A stretch of DNA of 25,953 nucleotides from SLQH01 sp964612995 (GCA_964612995.1 CAZTGE010000051.1:1-25953); one strand, 5' to 3'; positions 10,615-18,529 are shown, counted from the first letter of the stretch. A program made the numbers and translations. The notes: generated by a model from the letters alone, not told the origin.

Positions 10615-11739
10615 TCAGTCGGCGGGCGCGTCGCCGAGGGTCTCGCGCAGGGTCTCGGCGCAGCCTTCGGGCGTGCCCTGGCAGACCCAGAAGCCCAGTT
10701 GCTCGAAACCGCCCATCTCCTGGGTGTAGGGCAGGAATTCGCAGTAGAGGCCACAGCCGGGGCCGTTGTGCACCGTCACGTTGAAGGCGATCGGGCGGTC
10801 GATGGCATCCATGATAGCGCGGATGGCCTGGATCGCGTCCTTCCACGCCGCGGCGGTGGCGGTGCGCTCCTCGTCGTCGAGCTGGTGGAGGTAGGCGCAG
10901 GAGGTGCGCTTGACCGCCAGGAGCATGTTGTAGGGCCGGCGCATGAAATACGGCACCATCAGCACCACCGGTCCGTAATCGCGCACCGCCAGCTGTGCCG
11001 GGTTCTCGCGCAACATGAAATCGGCGAAACACTCGCCGTATTGCTCCTGGAAGCGGCGGTTGTTGCAGAAATGCCGCGGCGCCACGTTCGTGTAGAGGAT
11101 CTGCTGGTGGCCGTGGGCCAGGCTGCCGCCGACCAAGCGTCCGTAGTTCTTGATGATCACCACGTGTCCGGCGGGCTGATCGCGCTTGCCGCTCTCGAAC
11201 AACAGGGTGTGCTCGAGCGCGCCGAGACGGTCGAGCACGATCGCGAGATCGGCGTCGGGCATGTTGTGCCAGTCGCGCTCGTCGTAGTTGCTGGTCCACT
11301 GCAGCAAATGCACGCCGCGTGAGTCGCTGCACCCGGCACCCTGGGGCAGTTCGCCACGCGCCATGTCCTGCGGCGCGGCATCTTGCGGATGGGCGATCGG
11401 GAACAGGTTCTTGTTGATGAAGGTGAAGCCCTTGGACAGGGGGGTGACGTCGATGATCCCGGTGGTCCGACCGTGGCAGATGGGGCATTCGGCGCCGTGG
11501 TCCTCCGGTTCATCACGCGGTACGGCGGTGTTGGTGTGGGGGCGCTTGGCGCGTTTGCTGTTGAAGGTGACCACCGCGCCGTCGCGCGGATCGACGCGCA
11601 CGATGCCCTCGGGTACGAATTTCTCGATCGCCGACTCGCCCCGGACCAGATCGAAGACACCGGCGGTGTCGATGTCTTCCAGGCGCCGGTTCTGGAGGAC
11701 CTTGGCGAGCATCTCTTCGCTGAGGTGGTTGTGGGTCAT
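10615..11739 (-). CDS. GalT-like (HIT superfamily) hexose-1-phosphate nucleotidylyltransferase
   Basis: Predicted 374-residue protein related to galactose-1-phosphate uridylyltransferases. A zinc-type CPICHG lies at 85-90. The active-site block GGSLAHGHQQI carries H209-x-H211-x-Q213, matching the spacing of the GalT HPHGQ motif, whose second His is uridylylated. GHVVIIKNYGR and the C-terminal NVTVHNGP are also family-like. GalT exchanges UMP between UDP-glucose and galactose-1-phosphate. Here no other Leloir gene is present and the gene ends a sucrose operon, so supplying or recycling a nucleotide-glucose donor, or a phosphorylase-type reaction, is plausible (inference). The ATG at 11739 has a CGGGAG Shine-Dalgarno. 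It lies 24 bases after the GT4 gene, in the same operon. Confidence 0.82.
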   Translation of the reverse strand: MTHNHLSEEMLAKVLQNRRLEDIDTAGVFDLVRGESAIEKFVPEGIVRVDPRDGAVVTFNSKRAKRPHTNTAVPRDEPEDHGAECPICHGRTTGIIDVTPLSKGFTFINKNLFPIAHPQDAAPQDMARGELPQGAGCSDSRGVHLLQWTSNYDERDWHNMPDADLAIVLDRLGALEHTLLFESGKRDQPAGHVVIIKNYGRLVGGSLAHGHQQILYTNVAPRHFCNNRRFQEQYGECFADFMLRENPAQLAVRDYGPVVLMVPYFMRRPYNMLLAVKRTSCAYLHQLDDEERTATAAAWKDAIQAIRAIMDAIDRPIAFNVTVHNGPGCGLYCEFLPYTQEMGGFEQLGFWVCQGTPEGCAETLRETLGDAPAD

Positions 11740-11763
11740 GCAGACTCCCGATGCACCGGCGAC

Positions 11764-13134
11764 TCAGAAGCCGATGGCGGCGAAAAAGCGTTCGACCATC
11801 GCCTTCCATGTGAAGTAGGGGATGGTGATGTCCAGCGCCCGCGCGCCCATCGCGTCGCGTTCGTCGGCATCGGCGAACAGACGCTCCAGCGCCGTGGCGA
11901 AGCCGACGACGTCGTCGGCTTCGACCACGATCGCCCCGGCGCCCACCTGCAGCGGCCGGTCCTGTTGGCCGGGATAGGGGACGGTCTCGACCTGCTTGCC
12001 GAGCAGATATTCGCAGACGAAGGGGATCAGGGTCGATCCGATCACCGGCACGCTGGTCGCGGCGGCCTCCTGCACCGCCATGCCGAAGCCCTCCATCACC
12101 GAGGGCGAACAGTAGCAATAGGTCGCGCCGTAGATCCAGGGCAGCATCTCCCAGACGTTCCCGAGGAAGACCACCCGCTCGCCGAGGTCGTTGTCTGCCA
12201 CCAGCCGGTCGAGTTCGTCGGCCAGCTCCGGTTCATTGCGGTCGACCGTGGTCAGCAGCATGGCGTCGGGGTGGTCTGCGGCCAGGCGGGCGAAGGCCTT
12301 GATCAGCACGTCCTTGCGCTTGGTCTTGTCGGTCCGGCTGACCTCGGTGATCAAGCGGGAGGAGCGGACCCGTGCTGCGTCGATGCGTTCGTTGAAGCCG
12401 GCGATGAACTCCCACACCGCATGGTCGGGATCGACCGAGCGCGGATGGAAGCGGCCCGCCTGGACGCAGGGGGGCAGGAACAACGGGTCGTCGGCGCCGT
12501 AGTCGTTGATCAGCGCGGAGCGGATGACGCTGCTGGTCGCTGCGACCCCGTCCAGCTGGGGGACCATCTCCTGTTCCTTGGCGATGCGCTCCTCGATGCG
12601 CAGCTTGGCGTAGGACTCCGGGGGCATGTTGCGTTTTTTGACCGTACCGAGCGAGTGCGGCACCCAGATGTGCTTCACCGGCACTGCGAGCAATGCGTTG
12701 AGGCGGATGCCGATGTCGGCGCCGTCCCAGTAGTGCGAGATGATCATGTCGATGCTGTCGTTCTCGGCGTCGAGGGTGTCGTGGAGGTAGCGCGCGAGCT
12801 GCGGTGTCTGGGAGAACATGTCCTCCTTGCGCACAAACTCCTGCTTGTCGTCCTCCACGTAGACGATGCGTTGATTCTCGTCTTTGTAGTCGATGCCGGT
12901 ACGCATCTCGCCGGTGGTCGGATGGGGGTAGCCGCCGCGGTTGGCGATGGTCACGCGGTAGCCGAGTTGGGCCAGGGTCTCGGTGAACTGGTTGACGAAC
13001 ACGTTCTGCCCACCGGTATCGGGCAGGCCGGGGATGACCTCCCACTGATGGATCCCATGGGTGTCCATGAGGATATGTCTGCGTTGGGACGAGGTGAACG
13101 CCTCGTGGAGCGCCTGATCGGACACGGTGGCCAT
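11764..13134 (-). CDS. Sucrose-phosphate-synthase-like GT4 glycosyltransferase
   Basis: Predicted 456-residue GT-B retaining glycosyltransferase. The N-terminal domain has MDTHGIHQWEVIPGLPDTGGQ (PDTGGQ at 38-43) and HSLG at 160-163, both characteristic of sucrose-phosphate and sucrose synthases. The C-terminal domain has the SRTDKTKRKD stretch (266-275) and the donor-binding EX7E motif EGFGMAVQE (348-356). Sucrose-phosphate synthase makes sucrose-6-phosphate from UDP- or ADP-glucose and fructose-6-phosphate in the cytoplasm. Length matches compact bacterial enzymes lacking the C-terminal phosphatase-like domain. AAAGGAC precedes the ATG at 13134. The gene follows the phosphatase by 18 bases and precedes the GalT-like gene by 24, clearly one operon. 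The acceptor could be another sugar phosphate; the neighbouring S6PP-type phosphatase argues for sucrose. Confidence 0.85.
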   Translation of the reverse strand: MATVSDQALHEAFTSSQRRHILMDTHGIHQWEVIPGLPDTGGQNVFVNQFTETLAQLGYRVTIANRGGYPHPTTGEMRTGIDYKDENQRIVYVEDDKQEFVRKEDMFSQTPQLARYLHDTLDAENDSIDMIISHYWDGADIGIRLNALLAVPVKHIWVPHSLGTVKKRNMPPESYAKLRIEERIAKEQEMVPQLDGVAATSSVIRSALINDYGADDPLFLPPCVQAGRFHPRSVDPDHAVWEFIAGFNERIDAARVRSSRLITEVSRTDKTKRKDVLIKAFARLAADHPDAMLLTTVDRNEPELADELDRLVADNDLGERVVFLGNVWEMLPWIYGATYCYCSPSVMEGFGMAVQEAAATSVPVIGSTLIPFVCEYLLGKQVETVPYPGQQDRPLQVGAGAIVVEADDVVGFATALERLFADADERDAMGARALDITIPYFTWKAMVERFFAAIGF

Positions 13135-13152
13135 GGGAGTCCTTTCTCGCGG

Positions 13153-13905
13153 TCAGAGGATGTCAAGGGCGCGCAGGCCCTCGGCGACGCCGGCGGCGTA
13201 GGACGCGTCGGCCTGATGGATTTCTTTGGCGGCGTGGTCGCGGGCCCAGGTCTTGAGTTCGCTGCGGGCATTGCCTACTACCACCCCGCGGCGGCATTCC
13301 TCGAACATCGCGATGTCGTTGCCGCTGTCGCCGGCCACCGCGATACGTTCCTGATCGAGGCCCTCGTGCTCGACCAGGAAGTGGACCGCCTTGCCCTTGC
13401 CGGAGACCGCGGGGAGGATGTCGAGGTCGCGGCCGCTCGACCAGACCACCATGTAGCCCTCGCCCGCGGCCTGGGCGCGCTCGCGTACCGTCGCCACCGC
13501 CGCCTCGGGGTCGGGGCAGTTGTCGAGGTAGAAACTGGCCTTGAGCGGCGTGTTGAACACCTCCGGCTGGATTTCGATGCCGTCGATACCCTCGACGAAA
13601 GAGAGGGCGGTCTCGCGGCGATAGACGCGATGCAGGCGTTCGTCCCAGGCCGCCATCCGCGGACTGTCGGGGGTGAATGGCGGGAGATAGATCTCGGTGC
13701 CGACCTGGCCGATGACCGCATCGGGGAAGGGCAGGCCCTCGGTGGCGAACCCGTCGATCACCTGCTGCAGTCGCCGACCGGTGCAGAGGATGAGGTACAG
13801 CTCGCCGGCCTCACGCTTGTCCGTCAGGGCCTGGGCGAGCTCAGCGAGCGCGTGCGGGTCCCCGGTGAGGGTGCCGTCGATGTCGGAAGCCAGGGTCCAG
13901 GGCAT
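13153..13905 (-). CDS. Sucrose-6-phosphate phosphatase-like HAD-IIB hydrolase
   Basis: Predicted 250-residue HAD hydrolase of the sucrose-phosphate phosphatase type. The four HAD motifs are visible: I, DIDGT with nucleophile D8 and acid/base D10; II, ILCTGRR (T42); III, Lys in GKGKAV (about 170-172); and IV, GDSGND (192-197). A C2B-type cap of about 90 residues lies between motifs II and III and contains KASFYLD. It would remove the phosphate from sucrose-6-phosphate, pulling the reversible synthase reaction forward. AGAGGAGA precedes the ATG at 13905. It is the first gene of the operon, 18 bases before the GT4 gene. Related HAD-IIB enzymes act on mannosyl- or glucosyl-3-phosphoglycerate, so the exact substrate rests on the adjacent synthase. 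Confidence 0.87.
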   Translation of the reverse strand: MPWTLASDIDGTLTGDPHALAELAQALTDKREAGELYLILCTGRRLQQVIDGFATEGLPFPDAVIGQVGTEIYLPPFTPDSPRMAAWDERLHRVYRRETALSFVEGIDGIEIQPEVFNTPLKASFYLDNCPDPEAAVATVRERAQAAGEGYMVVWSSGRDLDILPAVSGKGKAVHFLVEHEGLDQERIAVAGDSGNDIAMFEECRRGVVVGNARSELKTWARDHAAKEIHQADASYAAGVAEGLRALDIL

Positions 13906-13976
13906 GGCGGATCTCCTCTGTTCGGACTGCGAGGTGACGTGGCATCACGCTGCGATGGCCGCGCAACTCGGTTTCC

Positions 13977-14005
13977 ACCATAGCGTTCGCGTTGCAGCGG
14001 CGCAA
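13977..14005 (-). promoter_or_regulatory. Candidate promoter of the sucrose operon
   Basis: On the minus strand, TTGCGC (14000-14005) and TATGGT (13977-13982) are spaced by 17 bases. A transcript starting near 13970 would have a leader of about 65 nt that includes the strong Shine-Dalgarno of the phosphatase gene. I see no clear operator repeat around it. Confidence 0.35.
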
Positions 14006-14057
14006 CCAGGCCGCGGTGGCCTGGGCAACGACCCGCCTCCACGACGGGAAGCCGGCT

Positions 14058-14103
14058 CCAGGCCGGACCCGGGGGGCAGCCGGGCCGGCATCCCCCGGCC
14101 TGG
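14058..14103 (-). terminator. Possible terminator after argH
   Basis: CCAGGCCGG (14058-14066) and CCGGCCTGG (14095-14103) are perfectly complementary 9-base arms around a GC-rich loop that can fold further. The hairpin lies 40 bases after the argH stop and before the sucrose promoter. No T-tract follows. Confidence 0.4.
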
Positions 14104-14142
14104 TAAGGGCATTCACGTCTGTTGTCGCTGCGCGCAGCCGCC

Positions 14143-15495
14143 TCAGCCTGTCAGCAGAGCGGACCAGATGGCGTGGAGGTTGCGTCTGCGTTCGACCCAG
14201 AGCGCGGTGCAGCGATCGAGCGTTTCGGCGAGCGTGTCCAGGCCGAGTGCGCCGGTGGAGCCGGCGTGCGTGCGGGTGTGCAGCACGGCCAGCTGGTCTG
14301 GCATTGGGACCGCGTCGAGGTCACGGCCGACGCGCACGTAGGCGTCGCGGAAGGTCAGGCCCTCCTCGCGCACCAGGCGGAAGGCCTCATCGGTGGCGTA
14401 GAGCTCCTTGCCCAGCGCTGCGGTGATCGCATCCGGCTGCGGTTCGATCCCGGGCACCGCCTCGGCGACCACCGCCAGCCCCTGCTTGGCCAGGGCGACC
14501 CCGTCGACCACCAGCGCCTTGGTGTCCTGCAGGTCGCGGCTGTAGCCGGAATGGAGGCCGAGGGTGGTCGCGTAGAGCGCGGTACGGGTGCCGAGGAAGC
14601 GCGCGGCGCGGCCGCGCAGAAGCTCGAACACATCCGGATTGCGTTTCTGCGGCATGATGCTCGAGCCGGTGGTGAAGCCCTGGCCGAGGGCGAAGAAGCC
14701 GCATTCCTGACTCGTGAAGAACACCATGTCGGCGGCGAGCCGGGAGAGATCGTTGACCACCGCGCCGAGCGCGTCGAGCAGCGCGCATTCGACCTTGCCG
14801 CGGGCGTTGGCATCCTGCTGGGCGATGCCGCCGCCGCGCTCGAAGCCGAGCAACGCCGCAGCGCGGTGACGATCGAGCGGCAGCCCGGTGCCGTAACCGG
14901 CGCCCGATCCCAGTGGACAGGCATCGGCCAGGGTCCAGGCGGCGTCGAGCAGGACCAGGTCGTCGATCAGCGCGCCGGCATGGGCGCCGAAGAACTGGCC
15001 GCAGCTCGAGGGCATCGCCCGCTGGAGGTGGGTGTAGCCCGGCAGCGGCGTGAACTCATAGGTGTGGGCCCGTTCCAGCAGCGCGGCCGCGGCGCCGGCG
15101 ATCAGCTCGGCGCTGGCGGCGCACTCCTCCTTCTGCCACAGCCGGATCGCGGTGAGCACCTGATCGTTGCGGCTGCGCCCGGTGTGCAGGCGCTTGCCGG
15201 GCTCGCCGATCCGCTGGGTGAGCAGGGCTTCGATCTTGCTGTGGACGTCCTCGTCGGCGGCCTCGACCGTCCAGCCGCCGGAGAGCCATTCGCTGTTCAA
15301 CCGACGCAGCTCGGTGACCAGCGCGTGCGCGTCGGCCTCGTCGAGCAGCCGGGCCTCGCGTAGCACGATGGCGTGGGCGATGGAGCCGAGCAGGTCATAG
15401 GGCGCGATCACCCGGTCGTACTGGTAGTCGTCGCCGACGGTGAAGGCGTGCACGAGTTCGTTGGTGGCGTCGCCGCCCTTGCTCCAGATGGCCAT
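14143..15495 (-). CDS. argH: Argininosuccinate lyase
   Basis: Predicted 450-residue enzyme of the fumarase/aspartase superfamily that splits argininosuccinate into arginine and fumarate, the last step of arginine synthesis. The superfamily signature GSSIMPQKRNPD is at 277-288 and holds the mobile-loop catalytic Ser. GRSRNDQV (106-113) and GYTHLQRAMPSS (153-164, catalytic H156) are the other conserved regions. Length is normal. The N-terminus (MAIWSKGGDATNELVHAFTVGDDYQYD) lacks the common GGRF form, suggesting a divergent branch that also uses the KGG motif. GAGGAG lies five bases before the ATG at 15495. It starts eight bases after the purN stop, so the two are co-transcribed. Confidence 0.95.
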   Translation of the reverse strand: MAIWSKGGDATNELVHAFTVGDDYQYDRVIAPYDLLGSIAHAIVLREARLLDEADAHALVTELRRLNSEWLSGGWTVEAADEDVHSKIEALLTQRIGEPGKRLHTGRSRNDQVLTAIRLWQKEECAASAELIAGAAAALLERAHTYEFTPLPGYTHLQRAMPSSCGQFFGAHAGALIDDLVLLDAAWTLADACPLGSGAGYGTGLPLDRHRAAALLGFERGGGIAQQDANARGKVECALLDALGAVVNDLSRLAADMVFFTSQECGFFALGQGFTTGSSIMPQKRNPDVFELLRGRAARFLGTRTALYATTLGLHSGYSRDLQDTKALVVDGVALAKQGLAVVAEAVPGIEPQPDAITAALGKELYATDEAFRLVREEGLTFRDAYVRVGRDLDAVPMPDQLAVLHTRTHAGSTGALGLDTLAETLDRCTALWVERRRNLHAIWSALLTG

Positions 15496-15503
15496 GGGAC
15501 TCC

Positions 15504-16118
15504 TCAGCTGTCGGTGGCCGCCGGATCGAGCGCGTCGATCCAGTAGTGCCGGCCCTGCCGGCGCATCCGGCCGTCGATCAGTGCCTGGATCACGGCCGGG
15601 TAGAGCGCGCGTTCGGCCTGCTGCACGCGCGCGGCCAGGCGGTCGGGGTCGTCGTCATGGTGGACCGGGACCGCGCGCTGCGCCAGTAGCGGGCCGGTGT
15701 CGTAATCGCCCTGGACCAGGTGCACACTGCAGCCCGAGAGCTTGCAGCCGTGGGCGAGGACCGCCTCGTGGACATGGTGGCCGTAGAGGCCCTTGCCGGC
15801 GAAGCTGGGCAGCAGCGAGGGATGCACGTTGACCACCCGCTCGTGCCAGCGCGGCGGTGGATCCCAGTAGCGCATCCAACCGCACATGGCGATCAGCTCG
15901 GCGTCACTCTCGGCGAAGGCCTGGTCGATGGCATCGGCTTCACGCAACACGGCGGTGGGGTGACCATGGTCGGCAGCCAGGGCGAGTCCGCCGGCACTGG
16001 GCCGTGAGCCCACCACCAGCGCGATCTCGGCGTCGAGTCGTCCGGCGGCGATGTGCGCAACCAGATTGTCGTAGGTCGACCCGCGGCCGGAGAGGAGGAT
16101 GCCCAGGCGTGTGCTCAT
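15504..16118 (-). CDS. purN: Phosphoribosylglycinamide formyltransferase
   Basis: Predicted 204-residue GAR transformylase, which transfers formyl from 10-formyl-tetrahydrofolate to GAR in purine synthesis. Catalytic residues N97 and H99 (NVHPSLLPSF) and D140 (GDYDTGP) align with E. coli N106, H108 and D144. The N-terminal phosphate loop reads SGRGSTYDNL instead of the usual SGNGSNLQA, and the tail RRQGRHYWIDALDP is non-standard, so this is a divergent member. A related formyltransferase acting on another amine cannot be excluded. The start at 16118 lacks a clear Shine-Dalgarno. It is first in a purN-argH unit and divergent from the double-hotdog gene across 102 bases. Confidence 0.85.
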   Translation of the reverse strand: MSTRLGILLSGRGSTYDNLVAHIAAGRLDAEIALVVGSRPSAGGLALAADHGHPTAVLREADAIDQAFAESDAELIAMCGWMRYWDPPPRWHERVVNVHPSLLPSFAGKGLYGHHVHEAVLAHGCKLSGCSVHLVQGDYDTGPLLAQRAVPVHHDDDPDRLAARVQQAERALYPAVIQALIDGRMRRQGRHYWIDALDPAATDS

Positions 16119-16185
16119 GGCGTTCGTCTATCACGGTTGCCCCGCGGGGGTAGGGGCAATGGGCCGCGATCGCGGCGGCCGGGGC

Positions 16186-16215
16186 TTGCCCGCGCTCTGC
16201 GATCGCCACTATCCG
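16186..16215 (+). promoter_or_regulatory. Candidate promoter for a leaderless double-hotdog transcript
   Basis: TTGCCC (16186-16191), an 18-base spacer and TATCCG (16210-16215) end five bases before the ATG at 16221. No usable Shine-Dalgarno precedes that ATG, which supports a leaderless start. Confidence 0.3.
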
Positions 16216-16220
16216 CAGGT

Positions 16221-17135
16221 ATGCCCGAAACCCTGCTCGATCACGTCGCCCTCGAATCCTACATGCCCCACCGCGGGCCCAACCTGCTGCCCGACAGCCT
16301 GACCATCAGCGAGGACGGCCAGCGGGCCCTCTCCCGCACCAGGGTCGATCCCGACGATCCGCGCGGGCGCGACATCTTCTCGCGTGACGCCGCCGACGGT
16401 GGCCGGGTCTGGCTCGAACCGTTCATCGGCGAGCTGATGGCCCTGACCGGCATCCCGTTGCTCAAGGCCAAACTCGATGCCGCAGGCCAGGTCGCGGTGT
16501 TCAGCGCGGTAAGCCGGATCGTCTTCGGCGCCGAAGCGCCACTGGGCGCCGAGCTGGAGGGGCACGCGGTGATCACCCGTGATCGCGGTGCCTTCACCCA
16601 GTTCACCGCCGAGTTGCAGTGCGCCGGTGAGCTGGTCTACAAGGCCGAGATCATGTCCGGGCAGGCGGCGATGGCGGATGTCGCCGGCCAGCCGGTCCAG
16701 GCACCCGATTGGGACGCGGCCGAGCCCTTGCAGGCCGACTTCGGCTTCAAGGCTCCGGCCATGCGTTTTATCGACGGGGTTCGCAGCTGGGATCCGGACG
16801 CCGGGCGCATGGTGGGGGTGCATACCTACCCTGAGGGCCACCCGCTGGTCCCGGGCCACTTCCCTGGTGCCGCCTTGATGATGGGCATGTGCCAGTGGAC
16901 GGCGATCGCCGACGCCGCCTGGGAGGCCCGCGCGCGCAGCGGGCATCGTGGCGCGATGAAGGTCGCCGGTGCGATCACCCGCCCCGGCGGCGATCAGGTG
17001 CTCGAGGTCCGCGACATGGTGTTGTCCGACGCGGGCGGCATCCCCCGCTTCACCGGTGCCAGACGCCTGGCCTTCCGCGAGCCGATCCGCCCCGGTGACG
17101 GCATCGTGATCACGGTGGACGTACAACCGTGCTGA
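16221..17135 (+). CDS. Double-hotdog FabZ/FabA-like protein with a split active site
   Basis: Predicted 304-residue protein with two hotdog folds, at about 1-150 and 175-304. The C-terminal half has the FabZ-type HFPG motif (H213 in LVPGHFPGAALMMG), but the acid expected 14 residues on is T227. The N-terminal half has A57 where the His would be, but keeps E71 (EPFIGELMAL) at the acid position. Since FabZ/FabA sites combine a His from one fold with an acid from the partner fold, H213 and E71 could form one composite site in a single chain. A 3-hydroxyacyl-ACP dehydratase-like reaction is therefore possible but inferred. It starts without a Shine-Dalgarno. In-frame sequence upstream is unlikely to be coding because it runs into purN. 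The downstream sigma gene follows closely. Confidence 0.75.
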   Translation: MPETLLDHVALESYMPHRGPNLLPDSLTISEDGQRALSRTRVDPDDPRGRDIFSRDAADGGRVWLEPFIGELMALTGIPLLKAKLDAAGQVAVFSAVSRIVFGAEAPLGAELEGHAVITRDRGAFTQFTAELQCAGELVYKAEIMSGQAAMADVAGQPVQAPDWDAAEPLQADFGFKAPAMRFIDGVRSWDPDAGRMVGVHTYPEGHPLVPGHFPGAALMMGMCQWTAIADAAWEARARSGHRGAMKVAGAITRPGGDQVLEVRDMVLSDAGGIPRFTGARRLAFREPIRPGDGIVITVDVQPC

Positions 17136-17155
17136 ACGAGGGCGGGCCATCGCGG

Positions 17156-17839
17156 ATGCAGACCACCGCCTGGTCGATGGTCCTCGGTGCCCAGGCCCAG
17201 GGGGCCGGGCGCCAGGAGCACCTCGACCGTTTGATCCGCACCTACTGGAAGCCTGCCTACTACTACGCGAGGCGTCGCGGCATGGACCACGATCAGGCCG
17301 CCGACTGCATCCAGGAGTTCTTCGCCCGCATGCTCGCTGGCGACTGGTTGAGCACCGTCGACCGTGAGCGCGGTCGTTTCCGCGGCTGGCTGCTCACCGC
17401 CCTGCGTCGCTGGGTCAGCCGTAGCCGCAAGGCCACGGGCATCGACCGGGTGACCCTGATCAACGACGAGGTGGTCCGCGCCTACGAACGCGAGGAGCGC
17501 GGCGTCGACCCCGAGGAGCTGTTCAACCGGGCCTGGGCCTCGAGCTGCCTCGACGAGGCCATGCGCCTGATGTCCGAGGAGCAGAAGGGGACCTCGCGCG
17601 CGCGGCAGGTCGAGGCCTTCCAGCTCTACCTCGAGCGCACCGCCGCCGAGGGTCACTCGCCGAGCTATGACGAGCTCGCGGCGCATTTCCAGACCACCGT
17701 CACCGCGGTGACCAACTGGCTCCACCGTGCGCGGACGCTGTTTCGCACCTATCTGTTGCGCACCATCCGTGAGACGGTGGGCGACCCGCAGGATGCCGAA
17801 GCCGAACTGCACGAGTTGCGCCGCTATCTCGGCGCCTGA
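17156..17839 (+). CDS. ECF sigma factor of the ATTRWSL (planctomycete-like) type
   Basis: Predicted 227-residue RNA polymerase sigma factor. The N-terminus MQTTAWSMVLGAQAQG resembles the 'TTRWSL(V/I)L' start of a sigma group common in Planctomycetota and relatives. Region 2 spans AYYYARRRGMDHDQAADCIQEFFARML and RGRFRGWLLTALRRWVSRSRKA. Region 4 is SYDELAAHFQTTVTAVTNWLHRARTLFRTYL, with its HTH. I chose ATG 17156 because the family start aligns there and a GAGGGCGG lies ten bases upstream. A GTG at 17129 would overlap the hotdog stop by seven bases. No anti-sigma gene is adjacent. Members of this group regulate varied targets, and the regulon is unknown here. Confidence 0.85.
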   Translation: MQTTAWSMVLGAQAQGAGRQEHLDRLIRTYWKPAYYYARRRGMDHDQAADCIQEFFARMLAGDWLSTVDRERGRFRGWLLTALRRWVSRSRKATGIDRVTLINDEVVRAYEREERGVDPEELFNRAWASSCLDEAMRLMSEEQKGTSRARQVEAFQLYLERTAAEGHSPSYDELAAHFQTTVTAVTNWLHRARTLFRTYLLRTIRETVGDPQDAEAELHELRRYLGA

Positions 17840-17877
17840 AAGGCTCTGCGCGTCCGGTTCGCGCTGCGCCCGGGGGC

Positions 17878-17905
17878 TTGGCAAGCGGGCGCCGTCGCCT
17901 ACCCT
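17878..17905 (+). promoter_or_regulatory. Candidate promoter for the second sigma gene
   Basis: TTGGCA (17878-17883, five of six consensus bases) and TACCCT (17900-17905) are separated by 16 bases. The ATG follows nine bases later and has no Shine-Dalgarno, so the transcript would have almost no leader. Confidence 0.38.
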
Positions 17906-17914
17906 GCTCTGGCG

Positions 17915-18529
17915 ATGTCCGACGGTCTGCAGCAGAAAAGCGATGAGGATCTGGTGGCCATGTGCCAACAGGGCTCGCTGACCGCCTTCGAGGAGATCTA
18001 TCGCCGCTATCAGCGGCCGATCCTCGCCTACATCTACCAGATCGCACGTAACTACGAAGAGTCTGGCTGCATCGCCCAGGACGTGTTCCTCAAGGTGTTC
18101 GAGAACGTCCAGCGTTTCGACACCGACCGTCGGTTCTCCACCTGGTTCTACACCATCGCCCGCAACGCGGCGATCGACTACCTCCAGTCGCGCCGGCGGC
18201 GGGTGATGGTCACCTTCAGCGATCTCGATCGTAGCGAAGGCGACAACACCGTGCTCCAGGTGTCTCGCGCGGTGAGCGAGAAGGTCGAGGCGCGGATGAG
18301 TCGCGACGAGGCCAATCATGCCTTGCGTGAAGCGCTTGGCGAGCTGCCCCAGATCTATCGCGAGATCATCGAGCTGGTCATCTTCCAGGAGATGAGCTAC
18401 GAAGAAGCCTCCGAGATCCTCGGCGGCATCAGCCTCGGCACCCTGCGCAGCCGGATGTTCCATGCGCTGCGCAATCTGCGACAGATTCTGGCGCGGACTT
18501 GTGGGTGGGAGGGGCAGAATATACTTTAG
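17915..18529 (+). CDS. RpoE-like ECF sigma factor
   Basis: Predicted 204-residue sigma-70-family factor of ordinary ECF layout. Region 2 covers AFEEIYRRYQRPILAYIYQIARNYEE, QDVFLKVFENV and STWFYTIARNAAIDYLQSRRRR. Region 4 is LGELPQIYREIIELVIFQEMSYEEASEILGGISLGTLRSRMFHALRNLRQIL, the promoter -35-binding helix-turn-helix. No Shine-Dalgarno precedes the ATG at 17915, while a -35/-10 pair ends nine bases upstream. Its sequence is unlike the previous sigma factor, so the pair is not a duplication. No anti-sigma factor or zinc-finger protein follows; instead its TAG stop touches a 235-bp tandem repeat. Confidence 0.93.
   Translation: MSDGLQQKSDEDLVAMCQQGSLTAFEEIYRRYQRPILAYIYQIARNYEESGCIAQDVFLKVFENVQRFDTDRRFSTWFYTIARNAAIDYLQSRRRRVMVTFSDLDRSEGDNTVLQVSRAVSEKVEARMSRDEANHALREALGELPQIYREIIELVIFQEMSYEEASEILGGISLGTLRSRMFHALRNLRQILARTCGWEGQNIL

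Noticed and set aside
11383..13983. Very long plus-strand frame (about 866 codons) across the sucrose operon
   Set aside because: It lies antisense to three well-supported genes with Shine-Dalgarno sites and catalytic motifs. The frame is open only because of third-position G+C bias.
17156..18529. The two sigma genes as a tandem gene duplication
   Set aside because: Their N-termini, region 2 and region 4 sequences differ throughout and they belong to different ECF types.
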